A DNA stretch of 64,000 nucleotides from Comamonas kerstersii (GTDB lineage Bacteria > Pseudomonadota > Gammaproteobacteria > Burkholderiales > Burkholderiaceae_C), in assembly GCF_008801935.1 (NCBI RefSeq), contig NZ_VZOT01000001.1, positions 372,001 through 436,000 of the forward strand. The letters run 5' to 3'. The position numbers and the translations under genes are program-made. This document shows, piece after piece, positions 44,748 through 57,315 of the stretch; position 1 is the first letter of the stretch; each line of letters begins with the position of its first letter. The notes below the pieces were generated by a model. The model saw only the letters and a list, made by a program, of their open reading frames with translations. It was not told the DNA's origin and did not search any database.

Positions 44748-46490
44748 TTACAGGCCCAGCTTGGCCTTCAGATGGGCCAGCACTTCGCCGGTAGCCACCT
44801 TGGTCGCTTCGGTATCGCGGCGGTGCTGGTATTCCACCACGCCGTCCTTCAGACCACGGTCACCCAGCACCACGCGGTGGGGCACGCCGATCAGTTCCCA
44901 GTCGGCCAGCATGGCACCGGGACGCTCGTCGCGGTCGTCCAGCATCACGTCCACGCCCAAAGCCAGCAACTCGCTGTAGAGCTTTTCAGCTTCGGCCTTC
45001 ACAGCTTCGCTGCGGCCCATGCCGATGGGGCAGATCACCACGGTGAAAGGCGCGATGGCGTCAGGCCAGATCATGCCGCGCTCGTCGTGGTTCTGTTCCA
45101 CGGCCGCAGCAGGCAGACGGGTGATACCAATGCCGTAACAACCCATTTCAAAGAACTGGGGCTTGCCGTTGTCACCCAGGAAGGTGGCATTCATGGCCTT
45201 GGAGTACTTGGTGCCCAGATAGAACACGTGGCCAATTTCAATGCCGCGCTCAATCGCCAGCTCACCCTTGCCGTCTGGGGACTTGTCGCCTGCGACCACA
45301 TTGCGCAGATCCGCCACCACTTCTGGCTCGGGCAGATCACGGCCAAAGTTCACACCGGCCAGGTGGAAGTCCACCTCGTTGGCACCGCAGACAAAGTCCG
45401 CCATCACCGCCACTTCACGGTCTACGACCAGCTTCACGGGCTTCTTCAGGTTGACGGGGCCCAGGTAACCTGGCTCGCAACCGAAGTGGTCCACGATTTC
45501 CGCCACGGACGCAAAACGGAAGTTGGCCAGACCTTCAATCTTGCCGACCTTGATTTCATTCATTTCATGGTCGCCGCGCAGCAGCAGCAGCCAGACCTGG
45601 GTCTTGACGATTTCGCCTTCTTCGTTGAGCTCGTCCGTAGCCAGTACCAAGGACTTCACGGTCTGCTGCAGGGGCAGGCCAAGCTGCTCGGCCACGGCTT
45701 CGCAGGTGCTGTTGCCGGGTGTAGCCACCTTTTCCATGGGCTTGGAAGCCGCAGGACGTGGGCCTTCGGGAGGCAGGCACTCTGCCTTTTCAATATTGGC
45801 GGCGTAGTCGCTGTTGGGGCAGTAGACGATGGCGTCTTCACCCGTAGAAGCAATCACCTGAAACTCTTCGCTCAGGTCGCCACCAATCGCGCCGGAATCG
45901 GCACGCACAGCACGGTACTGCAGACCAAAGCGGTCAAAAATGCGCTGGTAGGCCGCGCGCATGGTCTGGTAGCTGATCTGGGCACTGTCGCGGTCCTTGT
46001 CGAAGGAGTAGGCGTCCTTCATGATGAACTCGCGGCCACGCATCAGACCAAAGCGGGGACGGCGCTCGTCGCGGAACTTGGTCTGGATCTGATACAGGTT
46101 CTTGGGCAGCTGCTTGTAGCTCTTGAACTCCTGGCGGGCGATGTCCGTCACCACTTCTTCGGAAGTGGGCTGGATCACAAAGTCGCGGCCGTGGCGGTCC
46201 TTGATGCGCAGCAGCTCGGGGCCCATCTTGTCAAAGCGGCCCGTTTCCTGCCACAGCTCGGCAGGCTGCACCACGGGCATGGTGGTCTCCATGGCACCTG
46301 CACGGTTCATTTCTTCGCGCACGATGGCTTCGACCTTGCGGATCACGCGCAGGCCCATGGGCATGTAGTTGTAAATGCCAGCACCCAGCTTTTTGATCAT
46401 GCCAGCCCGCATCATGAGCTTGTGGCTGACCACTTCGGCGTCCGCCGGAGCTTCTTTCAGGGTGGAGATAAGAAATTGGGAGGCTTTCAT
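44748..46490 (-). CDS. proS: Prolyl-tRNA synthetase
   Basis: This class II synthetase is the bacterial long form with an editing insertion, 580 aa. Motif 2 is [21 protein letters not shown] near residue 140, and the C-terminal anticodon domain ([12 protein letters not shown]) is intact. The ATG at 46488-46490 ([13 protein letters not shown]) is chosen; the frame extends 94 codons further upstream but that part overlaps the rppH gene on the opposite strand. It is divergent from rppH, with 94 bp between starts. Confidence 0.97.
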   Translation of the reverse strand: MKASQFLISTLKEAPADAEVVSHKLMMRAGMIKKLGAGIYNYMPMGLRVIRKVEAIVREEMNRAGAMETTMPVVQPAELWQETGRFDKMGPELLRIKDRHGRDFVIQPTSEEVVTDIARQEFKSYKQLPKNLYQIQTKFRDERRPRFGLMRGREFIMKDAYSFDKDRDSAQISYQTMRAAYQRIFDRFGLQYRAVRADSGAIGGDLSEEFQVIASTGEDAIVYCPNSDYAANIEKAECLPPEGPRPAASKPMEKVATPGNSTCEAVAEQLGLPLQQTVKSLVLATDELNEEGEIVKTQVWLLLLRGDHEMNEIKVGKIEGLANFRFASVAEIVDHFGCEPGYLGPVNLKKPVKLVVDREVAVMADFVCGANEVDFHLAGVNFGRDLPEPEVVADLRNVVAGDKSPDGKGELAIERGIEIGHVFYLGTKYSKAMNATFLGDNGKPQFFEMGCYGIGITRLPAAAVEQNHDERGMIWPDAIAPFTVVICPIGMGRSEAVKAEAEKLYSELLALGVDVMLDDRDERPGAMLADWELIGVPHRVVLGDRGLKDGVVEYQHRRDTEATKVATGEVLAHLKAKLGL

Positions 46491-46526
46491 GAGGGAGATA
46501 CTGAACGGGATATCAATGCGGCAACC

Positions 46527-46554
46527 TTGCCGATCCCAGACTGCCGTGCATAAT
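46527..46554 (+). promoter_or_regulatory. Possible rppH promoter
   Basis: TTGCCG (46527-46532) and CATAAT (46549-46554) are separated by 16 bp, with TG just before the -10. It lies 31 bp before the rppH start. It is a moderate sigma-70 match. Confidence 0.5.
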
Positions 46555-46584
46555 GAACGCAATCTAGAAAATTGGGGTTCGATT

Positions 46585-47247
46585 ATGCTTGACCGGGACG
46601 GATTTCGCCCGAACGTAGGCATCATCTTGCTCAACCAGAAGAACCAAGTGTTCTGGGGCAAACGCATACGCACCCACAGCTGGCAGTTTCCACAGGGCGG
46701 TATTGACCGGGGCGAGACACCCGAGCAGGCCATGTACCGAGAACTGCACGAGGAAGTGGGGTTAAAGCCCAACCACGTTCGCGTGGTCGCCCGTACAAGG
46801 GACTGGTTGCGCTATGAGGTGCCTGATCGTTTCATACGCCGCGATGCGCGAGGTCACTACAAAGGCCAAAAGCAGATCTGGTTTCTACTCCAGTTGCTCG
46901 GCCAGGATTGGGATCTGAACCTGCGCGCTACCGACCACCCAGAGTTTGATGCCTGGCGCTGGAACGACTACTGGGTACCACTGGACGTGGTGGTGGAATT
47001 CAAGCGCGGCGTGTATGAAATGGCACTCACAGAACTGGCACGCTACGTGCCCCGCGCCGAACAGCAGCGCAACCGCTTTTTGCGCAGCGGCATGCGACCT
47101 CGTGAGGGACTGCCTGAACCCGGTGTTCCCACCAGCCGCCCCGCTCCCGCACTGCGCAACCCAGGGCTTTTGAACAATAGCCACATGGAATTGCCGCCCG
47201 GCGCCAGCTTCGATCCAGATCCTCAGAACACCCACTTCCGGGGATAA
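46585..47247 (+). CDS. rppH: RNA pyrophosphohydrolase RppH
   Basis: RppH removes pyrophosphate from 5' ends of mRNA and starts RNase E decay. The 220-aa protein has a Nudix box at about residues 38-59, containing [15 protein letters not shown] and the preceding QFP. E. coli RppH is 176 aa; here the C-terminus is extended by a Pro-rich tail. The ATG at 46585 ([12 protein letters not shown]) is chosen. A bidirectional terminator follows. Confidence 0.96.
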   Translation: MLDRDGFRPNVGIILLNQKNQVFWGKRIRTHSWQFPQGGIDRGETPEQAMYRELHEEVGLKPNHVRVVARTRDWLRYEVPDRFIRRDARGHYKGQKQIWFLLQLLGQDWDLNLRATDHPEFDAWRWNDYWVPLDVVVEFKRGVYEMALTELARYVPRAEQQRNRFLRSGMRPREGLPEPGVPTSRPAPALRNPGLLNNSHMELPPGASFDPDPQNTHFRG

Positions 47248-47286
47248 AAAAACCGCTGTACGGTCTCTCCGTGCAGCGGTTTTTTC
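47246..47286. terminator. Bidirectional terminator between rppH and proB
   Basis: A long stem of about 14 bp with one or two mismatches (A-rich left, T-rich right) starts right at the rppH stop codon and faces proB, which ends at 47302. Confidence 0.9.
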
Positions 47287-47301
47287 TTGGGCCGTGCTCA
47301 A

Positions 47302-48438
47302 TCAGTGCAGCACCACCATATTGTCGCGGTGCACCATCTCGGGCTCGCCACGGTAGCCCAGCAGCTGCTCCACTTCCGACGAAGCATGCTTGCACAGCAG
47401 CCGTGCTTCGGCACTGGAGTAGTTGGCCAGGCCACGCGCCACTTCCTTGCCGTGTGCATCGCGCACGGCAATCACATCGCCACGCGAGAATTCACCGTCC
47501 ACCGCAACCATGCCCACGGGCAGCAGGCTCTTGCCTTCGCTTTGCAGCTTGCGCACCGCACCTGCATCAATGATGACGGAGCCGTGCAGCTGCAGGTGGT
47601 CCATCATCCACTGCTTGCGCGCCTGGTTCTTGTGTGTGGGTGCAACCAGCAGCGTGCCAATGGCTTCACCACGTGTCAGGCGCAGCAGCACATCGGGCTC
47701 ACGGCCCCAGGCAATCACGGTCGAAGTGCCCGAGCCTGCGGCACGCTTGGCTGCCAGAATCTTGGTCAGCATGCCGCCCTTGCCAATGCTGGAGCCTGCG
47801 CCACCGGCCATGGCTTCGAGCTCCGGATTGCCAGCCTGCGCTTCGTGCACAAATTGGGCGTCAGGGTTGCGGCGCGGGTCTGCGGTGTACAGGCCCTTCT
47901 GGTCGGTCAGGATCACATAGGCATCGGCATCCACCAGATTGGCCACCAGCGCACCCAGGGTGTCGTTGTCACCAAACTTGATTTCGTCGTTGACCACGGT
48001 GTCGTTTTCGTTGATCACCGGAACCACACCATGCCTGAGCAGCGTCAGCAAGGTCGATCGCGCATTCAGATAACGCTCCCGGTCTGCCAGGTCCGCATGG
48101 GTCAGCAGCACCTGGGCACTGCCCACCTTGAAGTCACGCAGCTTGGTTTCATACATCTGCACCAGCCCCATCTGCCCCACGGCGGCGGCGGCCTGCAGCT
48201 CGTGAATTTCCTTGGGACGCGTTGCCCAGCCCAGACGCTTCATGCCTTCAGCCACAGCGCCACTGGAGACCATGATCACCTCGCGGCGAACACCGTCATC
48301 TCCATGCACCAGGGCCGCCAGCTGGCGAGACCATTCCTCAATCGCTGCTTCATCCAGCCCCCGGCCCTCATTCGTGACCAGACTGGAACCTACTTTGACA
48401 ACGATGCGACGCGCATCTTGCAGAACACGGGAAGACAT
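47302..48438 (-). CDS. proB: Glutamate 5-kinase
   Basis: The enzyme makes glutamyl-5-phosphate, the first step of proline synthesis. The 378-aa product has the amino acid kinase fold (about 1-260; [37 protein letters not shown]) and a C-terminal PUA domain (about 285-365), the long form. It is on the same strand as obg, a linkage common in Burkholderiales. The short palindrome variant lies between obg and proB. Confidence 0.97.
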   Translation of the reverse strand: MSSRVLQDARRIVVKVGSSLVTNEGRGLDEAAIEEWSRQLAALVHGDDGVRREVIMVSSGAVAEGMKRLGWATRPKEIHELQAAAAVGQMGLVQMYETKLRDFKVGSAQVLLTHADLADRERYLNARSTLLTLLRHGVVPVINENDTVVNDEIKFGDNDTLGALVANLVDADAYVILTDQKGLYTADPRRNPDAQFVHEAQAGNPELEAMAGGAGSSIGKGGMLTKILAAKRAAGSGTSTVIAWGREPDVLLRLTRGEAIGTLLVAPTHKNQARKQWMMDHLQLHGSVIIDAGAVRKLQSEGKSLLPVGMVAVDGEFSRGDVIAVRDAHGKEVARGLANYSSAEARLLCKHASSEVEQLLGYRGEPEMVHRDNMVVLH

Positions 48439-48452
48439 TCTTATGAGCTTTT

Positions 48453-48491
48453 TTAGGCGCTAGAGCTTGTGCATCAAGCGCTAGCAGCTAT
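48453..48491. repeat. Short palindrome variant (no inner stem)
   Basis: The right arm GCGCTAGCAGCTAT (48478-48491) is paired with TAGGCGCTAGAGCTTG (48454-48469), 13 of 16 matches, across a 5-nt loop. The inner stem of the long copies is absent. It lies between the obg stop and the proB start. Confidence 0.7.
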
Positions 48492-48519
48492 TAATCCAAG
48501 AGCACTATGACGTGCTGTT

Positions 48520-49752
<1,233 letters not shown>

Positions 49753-50013
49753 TTAAGCAGCAGGCGTGATTTTGACAGTGTGCTTAGACAGAGCGCCCTT
49801 GGTCTCGAAAGACACATGGCCGTCCACCAGAGCGAACAAAGTGTGATCCTTGCCCATACCGACGTTCGCACCGGGGTGGAACTTGGTACCACGCTGACGC
49901 ACGATGATCGAGCCTGCGCTGATCAGTTCGCCACCGAAGGCCTTAACACCAAGCATTTTTGGCTTGGAATCACGTCCGTTGCGCGTAGAGCCGCCGCCTT
50001 TTTTCTGTGCCAT
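49753..50013 (-). CDS. rpmA: 50S ribosomal protein L27
   Basis: The 86-aa protein of the large ribosomal subunit starts [20 protein letters not shown], the conserved N-terminal tail that reaches the peptidyl transferase centre. It shows [11 protein letters not shown], the family signature. It follows rplU by 18 bp. Confidence 0.98.
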   Translation of the reverse strand: MAQKKGGGSTRNGRDSKPKMLGVKAFGGELISAGSIIVRQRGTKFHPGANVGMGKDHTLFALVDGHVSFETKGALSKHTVKITPAA

Positions 50014-50031
50014 GACTTAGCTCCTTAGGAA

Positions 50032-50343
50032 TTAAGCGGCGATCGCCACGATTTGCAGCTCAGTGAACTGCTGGCGATGGCCTTGGTGCTTGGCGTAGTG
50101 CTTACGACGACGCAGCTTGAAGATGCGCACCTTGTCGTGCTTGCCGTGAGCAACCACAGTTGCCTTCACAGTAGCGCCGGACACCAGGGGTGTGCCAACC
50201 TTCAGTTCAGCGCCGTTGCCGACTGCCAAAACTTGGTCGATCACGATTTCCTGGCCTACGTCCGCAGCAATCTGTTCTACCTTGATTTTTTCGCCAGCGG
50301 CAACGCGATACTGCTTGCCACCGGTTTTTATGACCGCGTACAT
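50032..50343 (-). CDS. rplU: 50S ribosomal protein L21
   Basis: The 103-aa ribosomal protein L21 begins [20 protein letters not shown] and ends with the [19 protein letters not shown] region. The ATG at 50341-50343 is the family start; the frame runs 24 codons upstream. It is the first gene of rplU-rpmA and is divergent from ispB. Confidence 0.98.
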   Translation of the reverse strand: MYAVIKTGGKQYRVAAGEKIKVEQIAADVGQEIVIDQVLAVGNGAELKVGTPLVSGATVKATVVAHGKHDKVRIFKLRRRKHYAKHQGHRQQFTELQIVAIAA

Positions 50344-50470
50344 GTAAACCTCTTTCGATTCTTGAGTCTCCGTAGACGAATTTCCACGGAAGCCGACTAT
50401 TGTACGCGTAAACACCTGTCGGCGTCTAAGCCTCCTGAATATTCCCTGATGGATAAGGCTAAGCTCTTCC

Positions 50471-50476
50471 TATAAT
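50471..50476 (+). promoter_or_regulatory. -10 TATAAT of ispB
   Basis: A consensus TATAAT lies 12 bp before the TTG start and 15 bp before a GTG start. Transcription would begin within a few bases of the start codon. The -35 region is weak (GATGGA at 17 bp). Confidence 0.65.
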
Positions 50477-50488
50477 CCAGCGACTCTC

Positions 50489-51484
50489 TTGGTGGCGACT
50501 ACCTTGACTACAACAAACCTTACCCCCAATCCACTCGCTCTGATTGCCGATGACATGCAGGTGGTTGACCGCGTCATCGCACAGCGCTTGACCACCAGCG
50601 TGCCTCTGATCGGCCAGATTTCGCAGTACATCATTGCAGCAGGCGGCAAACGGCTGCGCCCTGCGCTGCTTCTGATGGTGAGCAATGCCCTGGGCAATGC
50701 CGATCAGCGCAAGTATTCACTGGCCGCCGTGGTGGAGCTGATTCATACGGCCACCCTGCTGCACGATGATGTGGTGGACGAGTCCACCATGCGCCGAGGC
50801 CGCCCCACAGCCAATGAGTCGTTTGGCAATCCTGCCAGCGTGCTGGTGGGCGACTTTCTGCACACCCGCTCGTTCCAGATGATGGTGGAAGCCGGCAATA
50901 TGCGCATCCTGCAGGTGCTGTCGGATGCCACCAACGTGATTGCCGAAGGCGAAGTACAGCAGCTGATCAACACGCATGACGCCTCGCTGGACATGACGGG
51001 GTATCTGCACGTCATCCGCTCCAAGACCGCCAAGCTGTTTGAAGCCAGCACACAGATTGCAGCCATTCTGGCCGATGCTTCTGCGGAAGTAGAAGCCGCC
51101 TGCGCCACCTTCGGTCAGGCGCTGGGCACAGCCTTCCAGATCATTGACGACGTACTGGACTACGACGGTGATGCACAGGAAATGGGCAAGAACTTGGGCG
51201 ACGACCTGCGCGAAGGCAAATGCACACTGCCCCTGATCATTGCCATGCAGCGCGCCAGTGCAGACGATGCACAGCTGATTCGCCATGCCATCGAGCAAGG
51301 CTCCACCGATCAGCTGCAGGCCATCTTGCATATTGTCAAAACCACAGGTGCACTGGATGCAACACGCCAGGCCGCACACGATGAGGCCATGCGTGCCATC
51401 GCCGCCCTGGGTCAGCTTCCGCAAAATGCCTATACTCAGGCGATGGAACAACTCGCATCGCAGCTCCTGCTTCGCCGCACTTGA
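50489..51484 (+). CDS. ispB: Octaprenyl diphosphate synthase (ubiquinone side chain)
   Basis: This trans-prenyltransferase of about 331 aa makes the octaprenyl chain for ubiquinone. The aspartate-rich motifs are LLHDDVVDES near residue 90 and QIIDDVLDYDGD near 217. The start is not ATG: TTG 50489, GTG 50492 or TTG 50504 are all possible. A consensus -10 only about 12 bp upstream suggests a short or absent leader. It is divergent from rplU. Chain length (octa against nona) is inferred from the family name. Confidence 0.92.
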   Translation: MVATTLTTTNLTPNPLALIADDMQVVDRVIAQRLTTSVPLIGQISQYIIAAGGKRLRPALLLMVSNALGNADQRKYSLAAVVELIHTATLLHDDVVDESTMRRGRPTANESFGNPASVLVGDFLHTRSFQMMVEAGNMRILQVLSDATNVIAEGEVQQLINTHDASLDMTGYLHVIRSKTAKLFEASTQIAAILADASAEVEAACATFGQALGTAFQIIDDVLDYDGDAQEMGKNLGDDLREGKCTLPLIIAMQRASADDAQLIRHAIEQGSTDQLQAILHIVKTTGALDATRQAAHDEAMRAIAALGQLPQNAYTQAMEQLASQLLLRRT

Positions 51485-51633
51485 GCCACTGAGGGTCGCA
51501 GAACCACAGAACGCGACCCTCACACACATCAAATGAACCGCAAAAGCCTGCAACAACAGGCTTTTTGCACCTGTACAGCTACCCCGGTGATAGAGGATGA
51601 TGCGAACGACACAACATTTTCCGAACTGGGTTC

Positions 51634-53376
<1,743 letters not shown>

Positions 53377-53457
53377 GTGTCCGCGTGAATACGGCTGCAG
53401 ACATAAGCGGCCGGTTCCAGCATCTACAACAGCACTGAGAGCAGAGGGAGTAGCGTG

Positions 53458-54681
53458 ATGGCAAACGCAACAATTGGCCGAGCGCCAGCCAAGGAATTCA
53501 TCTTTGAATGGGTAGGCAAAGACCGGCAGGGCAAAGAGCTGCGCGGCGAAATGCGAGCCACAGGAGAAGCACAGGTCCAGGCGTCGCTGCGCCGCCAGGG
53601 TATCTTCATGACCAAGCTGAAAAAGCGCGCCCTGCGGGCTGGCAAGAAGATCAAGCCCAAGGACATTGCCGTCTTCACGCGCCAGATGGCTACCATGATG
53701 AAGGCGGGCGTGCCCTTGCTGCAGGCCTTCGACATCGTGGGCCGCGGCAACCCCAACCCCAGCGTGACCAAGCTGCTCAACGACATCCGTCAGGATGTAG
53801 AGACCGGCACTTCACTGAGTGTGGCGTTTCGCAAGCACCCCATGTACTTCGATGCGCTGTACTGCAACCTGGTCGAAGCGGGTGAAGCCGCAGGTATTCT
53901 GGAAACCCTGATGGATCGCCTGGCCACCTATATGGAAAAGACCGAGGCCATCAAGGGCAAGATCAAATCAGCCCTGATGTACCCCACCTCGGTCGTGCTG
54001 GTGGCCTTTATTGTGGTGACGGTGATCATGATCTTTGTGATCCCTGCCTTCAAGGAAGTCTTTACCTCCTTTGGTGCCGATCTGCCCGCCCCCACCCTGC
54101 TGGTGATGTCCATCAGCGAGTTCTTTGTGGACTACTGGTGGCTGATCTTTGGCGTGCTCGGTGGAGGTTTTTACTTTTTCATGCAGGCCTGGAAGCGCAG
54201 CCCCAAGATGCAGCGCGTCATGGACCGCCTGCTGCTGAAAATGCCCATCTTTGGCGTGCTGATCGACAAATCCTGCGTGGCGCGCTGGACGCGTACGCTC
54301 TCGACCATGTTTGCCGCAGGCGTGCCCCTGGTGGAGGCACTGGACTCTGTGGGCGGCGCTTCCGGCAACAGCGTCTACAAGGAGGCCACCGACCGCATCC
54401 AGCATGAAGTAGCCACCGGCTCCAGCCTGAACGTGGCCATGGCCAATGCCAATGTCTTTCCATCCATGGTGCTGCAGATGTGCGCCATTGGCGAGGAGTC
54501 GGGTGCCATTGACCACATGCTGGGCAAGGCTGCCGACTTCTACGAACAAGAGGTCGATGAGATGGTGGCCGGGCTTTCCAGCCTGATGGAGCCCATCATC
54601 ATCGTGTTTCTGGGTGGCATCATCGGCAGCATCGTGGTGGCCATGTACCTGCCTATCTTCAAATTGGGACAAGTGGTTTGA
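53458..54681 (+). CDS. pilC: Type IV pilus inner-membrane platform protein PilC
   Basis: This T2SSF-type platform protein has 407 aa. Two homologous T2SSF domains (about 75-195 and 280-400) each end in hydrophobic helices. The FTRQMATMMKAGVPLLQA and WTRTLSTMFAAGVPLVEA repeats are the diagnostic paired motifs. ATG 53458 is preferred to the GTG at 53455. AGGGAG lies upstream. The stop overlaps the pilD start (TGATG). Confidence 0.96.
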   Translation: MANATIGRAPAKEFIFEWVGKDRQGKELRGEMRATGEAQVQASLRRQGIFMTKLKKRALRAGKKIKPKDIAVFTRQMATMMKAGVPLLQAFDIVGRGNPNPSVTKLLNDIRQDVETGTSLSVAFRKHPMYFDALYCNLVEAGEAAGILETLMDRLATYMEKTEAIKGKIKSALMYPTSVVLVAFIVVTVIMIFVIPAFKEVFTSFGADLPAPTLLVMSISEFFVDYWWLIFGVLGGGFYFFMQAWKRSPKMQRVMDRLLLKMPIFGVLIDKSCVARWTRTLSTMFAAGVPLVEALDSVGGASGNSVYKEATDRIQHEVATGSSLNVAMANANVFPSMVLQMCAIGEESGAIDHMLGKAADFYEQEVDEMVAGLSSLMEPIIIVFLGGIIGSIVVAMYLPIFKLGQVV

Positions 54682-55550
54682 TGGACGTTTTTGCACTGGG
54701 GGATATCGCCCTCGCAGCTTTGCTCGGTCTGCTGATTGGCAGTTTTTTGAACGTCGTCATCCATAGACTTCCACAGATGCTGGAGCAGCAGTGGGACGCT
54801 GAATGCGCCCAGCATGCTGCCTCCAAGGCTGGCAAGGCATACACGCCAGCAGCCCCTGCACTCACGCTGTGCAGGCCGCGCTCACGCTGCCCGCACTGTG
54901 GCCATGCCATTGTCTGGTACGAGAACATTCCCGTGCTCAGCTGGCTGGCACTGCGCGGCAAATGCCGCGGCTGCAGTCGCCGCATCAGCATTCGCTATCC
55001 ACTGGTAGAGCTCGCCACCGCAGCCCTGTTTGCCTGGTGCATCCACCGCTGGGGCTTCACACCCACAGGCCTGGCCTGGTGCGGCTTCAGTGCCGCCCTG
55101 CTGACGCTGGCACTGATTGACTGGGACACCACCTATCTGCCGGACGACATCACCCTGCCGCTGGTGTGGAGCGGCCTCATCGTTACAGCCCTGCAGTGGA
55201 ACAGTATTGCGCTGTCAGAAGCCCTGTGGGGGGCTGTGGCGGGCTATCTGTCACTGTGGCTGGTGTACTGGGGCTTCAAGCTGCTCACTGGCAAGGAAGG
55301 CATGGGCTATGGCGACTTCAAGCTGTTTGCAGGACTGGGGGCGTGGTTCGGCTGGCAGGCGCTGGTGCCGCTGATTTTGCTGGCCTCGGTGATTGGCGCC
55401 ATCGTCGGCATTGCCATGAAGCTGCGCAGCAGCCTGCGCGAAGGTGGCTACATCCCCTTTGGCCCATTTCTGGCTGGCGGTGGCTTTGCCGTGCTGTTCT
55501 GGGGCCATGACCGCATCATGCGCACCTTGCTGCAAGGCCTGGGGATCTGA
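54681..55550 (+). CDS. pilD: Prepilin peptidase PilD
   Basis: This bifunctional leader peptidase and N-methyltransferase has 289 aa. The cytoplasmic zinc-like site has CPHC near residue 71 and CRGC near 95. The catalytic aspartates lie in LIDWDTTYLPD near 147 and in GYGDFKLF near 210. Several membrane helices follow. It processes type IV pilin and type II pseudopilins. The 2-bp gap to coaE suggests one operon through coaE. Confidence 0.97.
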   Translation: MDVFALGDIALAALLGLLIGSFLNVVIHRLPQMLEQQWDAECAQHAASKAGKAYTPAAPALTLCRPRSRCPHCGHAIVWYENIPVLSWLALRGKCRGCSRRISIRYPLVELATAALFAWCIHRWGFTPTGLAWCGFSAALLTLALIDWDTTYLPDDITLPLVWSGLIVTALQWNSIALSEALWGAVAGYLSLWLVYWGFKLLTGKEGMGYGDFKLFAGLGAWFGWQALVPLILLASVIGAIVGIAMKLRSSLREGGYIPFGPFLAGGGFAVLFWGHDRIMRTLLQGLGI

Positions 55551-55552
55551 AT

Positions 55553-56161
55553 ATGCAGCGCGCTTACCGGCTGGGCCTGACGGGAGGCATTGGCAGCGGC
55601 AAAAGCACCGTGGCCCAGATCCTGGCCAGCGCGGGTGCTGCGATCATGGATGCGGATGCCATCGCGCGCAGCATTACCGCGCCCCATGGGGCCGCCATCG
55701 CCCCGATTGCTGAGGCCTTTGGACCCCAGGCCATTGGTGCAGACGGTGCACTGGACCGTGCCTACATGCGCCAGCTGGTGTTTCAGGACGCCACGGCCCG
55801 CCAGCGGCTGGAAGCCATCACCCACCCCTTGATTGCCCAGCTGACCGAGCAGCAGGCGCTACAGGCCCAGCAACGCGGCGCGCGCCTGCTGGTGTTTGAT
55901 GTGCCTTTGCTGGTGGAATCTGGCCGCTGGCGCCAGCAGCTGGATGCGGTGCTGGTCGTCGATTGCGAGCCCGAAACCCAGATCCAGCGCGTCATGGCCC
56001 GCAACGGGCTGGAGCGCACTGCAGTGGAAAAAATCCTCGCGGCGCAAGCCCGTCGTCAGCAACGCATGGCAGCCGCTGACTATGTGATCTACAACGACGG
56101 CATAGATTTAGCAGCATTGCGCACAGAAGTGCTATCAATTTCGGCATGGTTGCCGCTATGA
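55553..56161 (+). CDS. coaE: Dephospho-CoA kinase
   Basis: The last step of coenzyme A synthesis is carried out by this 202-aa kinase. The P-loop GLTGGIGSGKST is at residues 8-19, followed by DADAIARSIT. The HPLI motif is near residue 87. It follows pilD by 2 bp, the usual pilD-coaE-zapD-yacG order. Confidence 0.96.
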   Translation: MQRAYRLGLTGGIGSGKSTVAQILASAGAAIMDADAIARSITAPHGAAIAPIAEAFGPQAIGADGALDRAYMRQLVFQDATARQRLEAITHPLIAQLTEQQALQAQQRGARLLVFDVPLLVESGRWRQQLDAVLVVDCEPETQIQRVMARNGLERTAVEKILAAQARRQQRMAAADYVIYNDGIDLAALRTEVLSISAWLPL

Positions 56162-56243
56162 TGACAACCGTGTCGCCTTTTTATGGCGGGCACGCATGTG
56201 ACCCCGTACCTTTTTTGCCTGCGCCTACCGGGATACTGCCAGC

Positions 56244-56999
56244 GTGATCCTTTACGAGTACCCTTTCAACGAACGGCTACGCACCTACTTGCGTCTGGAA
56301 CAACTCTTCCGGCGTTTGTTTGAACTCGTCTCGCGCGAATCGTCCATTGATCACCATTTCGCACTGGCCACCATGTTCGAAATCATGGACGTGGCCTCCC
56401 GTGCTGACCTCAAGTCCGACCTGCTGCGCGATCTTGATCGCAACAAAAGCATGTTCGAAAACCTGCGTGACAACCCAGCCATTGCGCAGGACATGCTGGA
56501 CCACATCATCCAGCAGTTGAACCAGTGCTACAGCGCGCTGCACACCCAGACCGGCAAGACCGGCCAGCCCCTGACCGAGATTGACTGGCTGATGAGCATT
56601 CGCAGCCGTATCAGCATCCCTGGCGGCACCAGCAGCTTTGACCTGCCGGCCTACCACCGCTGGCAAAACTGCCCTGCTGAACAGCGCCATGCCGATCTGC
56701 AGCAGTGGACCCAATGCCTCAGACCGCTGGCCGATGCACTGGCGCTGCTGCTGCGCCTGCTGCGCGAAACTGGCTCGCCCCAGAAAGTGGCTGCCACCAA
56801 CGGGCAATTCCAGCAGTCACTGCAGGCTGGCAAAGCCTACCAGCTGCTGCGCCTGCGCATCTCCACGGAGTCCGGCCTGATTCCTGAAATCAGCGCCAAC
56901 CGGCTGATGGTGTCTGTGCGCCTGCTGCGCGCCAATGAACAGGGTGCCCTGCAAGCGACCAGTGAAAATGCGGTTTTTGAGCTCACGCTGTGCGCCTGA
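56244..56999 (+). CDS. zapD: Cell division protein ZapD
   Basis: ZapD cross-links FtsZ filaments and supports Z-ring formation. The 251-aa protein begins MILYEYPFNERLRTYLRLEQ and has the helical N-terminal domain and C-terminal beta-domain of the DUF1342 family. The start is GTG at 56244. It lies 82 bp after coaE and 27 bp before yacG. Confidence 0.94.
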   Translation: MILYEYPFNERLRTYLRLEQLFRRLFELVSRESSIDHHFALATMFEIMDVASRADLKSDLLRDLDRNKSMFENLRDNPAIAQDMLDHIIQQLNQCYSALHTQTGKTGQPLTEIDWLMSIRSRISIPGGTSSFDLPAYHRWQNCPAEQRHADLQQWTQCLRPLADALALLLRLLRETGSPQKVAATNGQFQQSLQAGKAYQLLRLRISTESGLIPEISANRLMVSVRLLRANEQGALQATSENAVFELTLCA

Positions 57000-57026
57000 G
57001 CGCCGCCACATGCCAGACTTATACGC

Positions 57027-57230
57027 ATGAGCGATTCGACCATCCACCCCACCGTGCAATGCCCGACCTGCGGCGGCCCTAGCCTGTTTGCGCCCAGCAA
57101 TGCGTGGCGTCCTTTCTGCAGTCAGCGCTGCAAGAACATTGATCTGGGCGCCTGGGCTGCCGAAGCGTTTCGTGTGCCAGCCCAGCCACCACAGGACAAT
57201 GAATACGGCGACCCGCGCAAGGAAGATTAA
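57027..57230 (+). CDS. yacG: DNA gyrase inhibitor YacG
   Basis: This small zinc protein of 67 aa has the four-cysteine site C12, C15, C31 and C35 (CPTCGG and CSQRC). The [19 protein letters not shown] segment is the family signature. YacG inhibits GyrB in E. coli. It ends the coaE-zapD-yacG run; repeat copy 7 starts 6 bp after the stop. Confidence 0.95.
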   Translation: MSDSTIHPTVQCPTCGGPSLFAPSNAWRPFCSQRCKNIDLGAWAAEAFRVPAQPPQDNEYGDPRKED

Positions 57231-57236
57231 AAAACC

Positions 57237-57315
57237 ATAGCTTTCAGCGCCCAACAAATAAGGGATTCAAATAGTTTTCTATCTGAATACCTTTGTTTTT
57301 CAGCGCTAGCAGCTC
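57237..57315. repeat. Dispersed nested-palindrome element, copy 7
   Basis: The left arm is ATAGCTTTCAGCGC (57237-57250) and the right arm GCGCTAGCAGCT (57303-57314). The inner stem is AAGGGATTCAAATAG with CTATCTGAATACCTT, 13 of 15 pairs, around TTTT. It fills the gap between the convergent yacG and NUDIX genes, touching the NUDIX stop. Confidence 0.85.
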
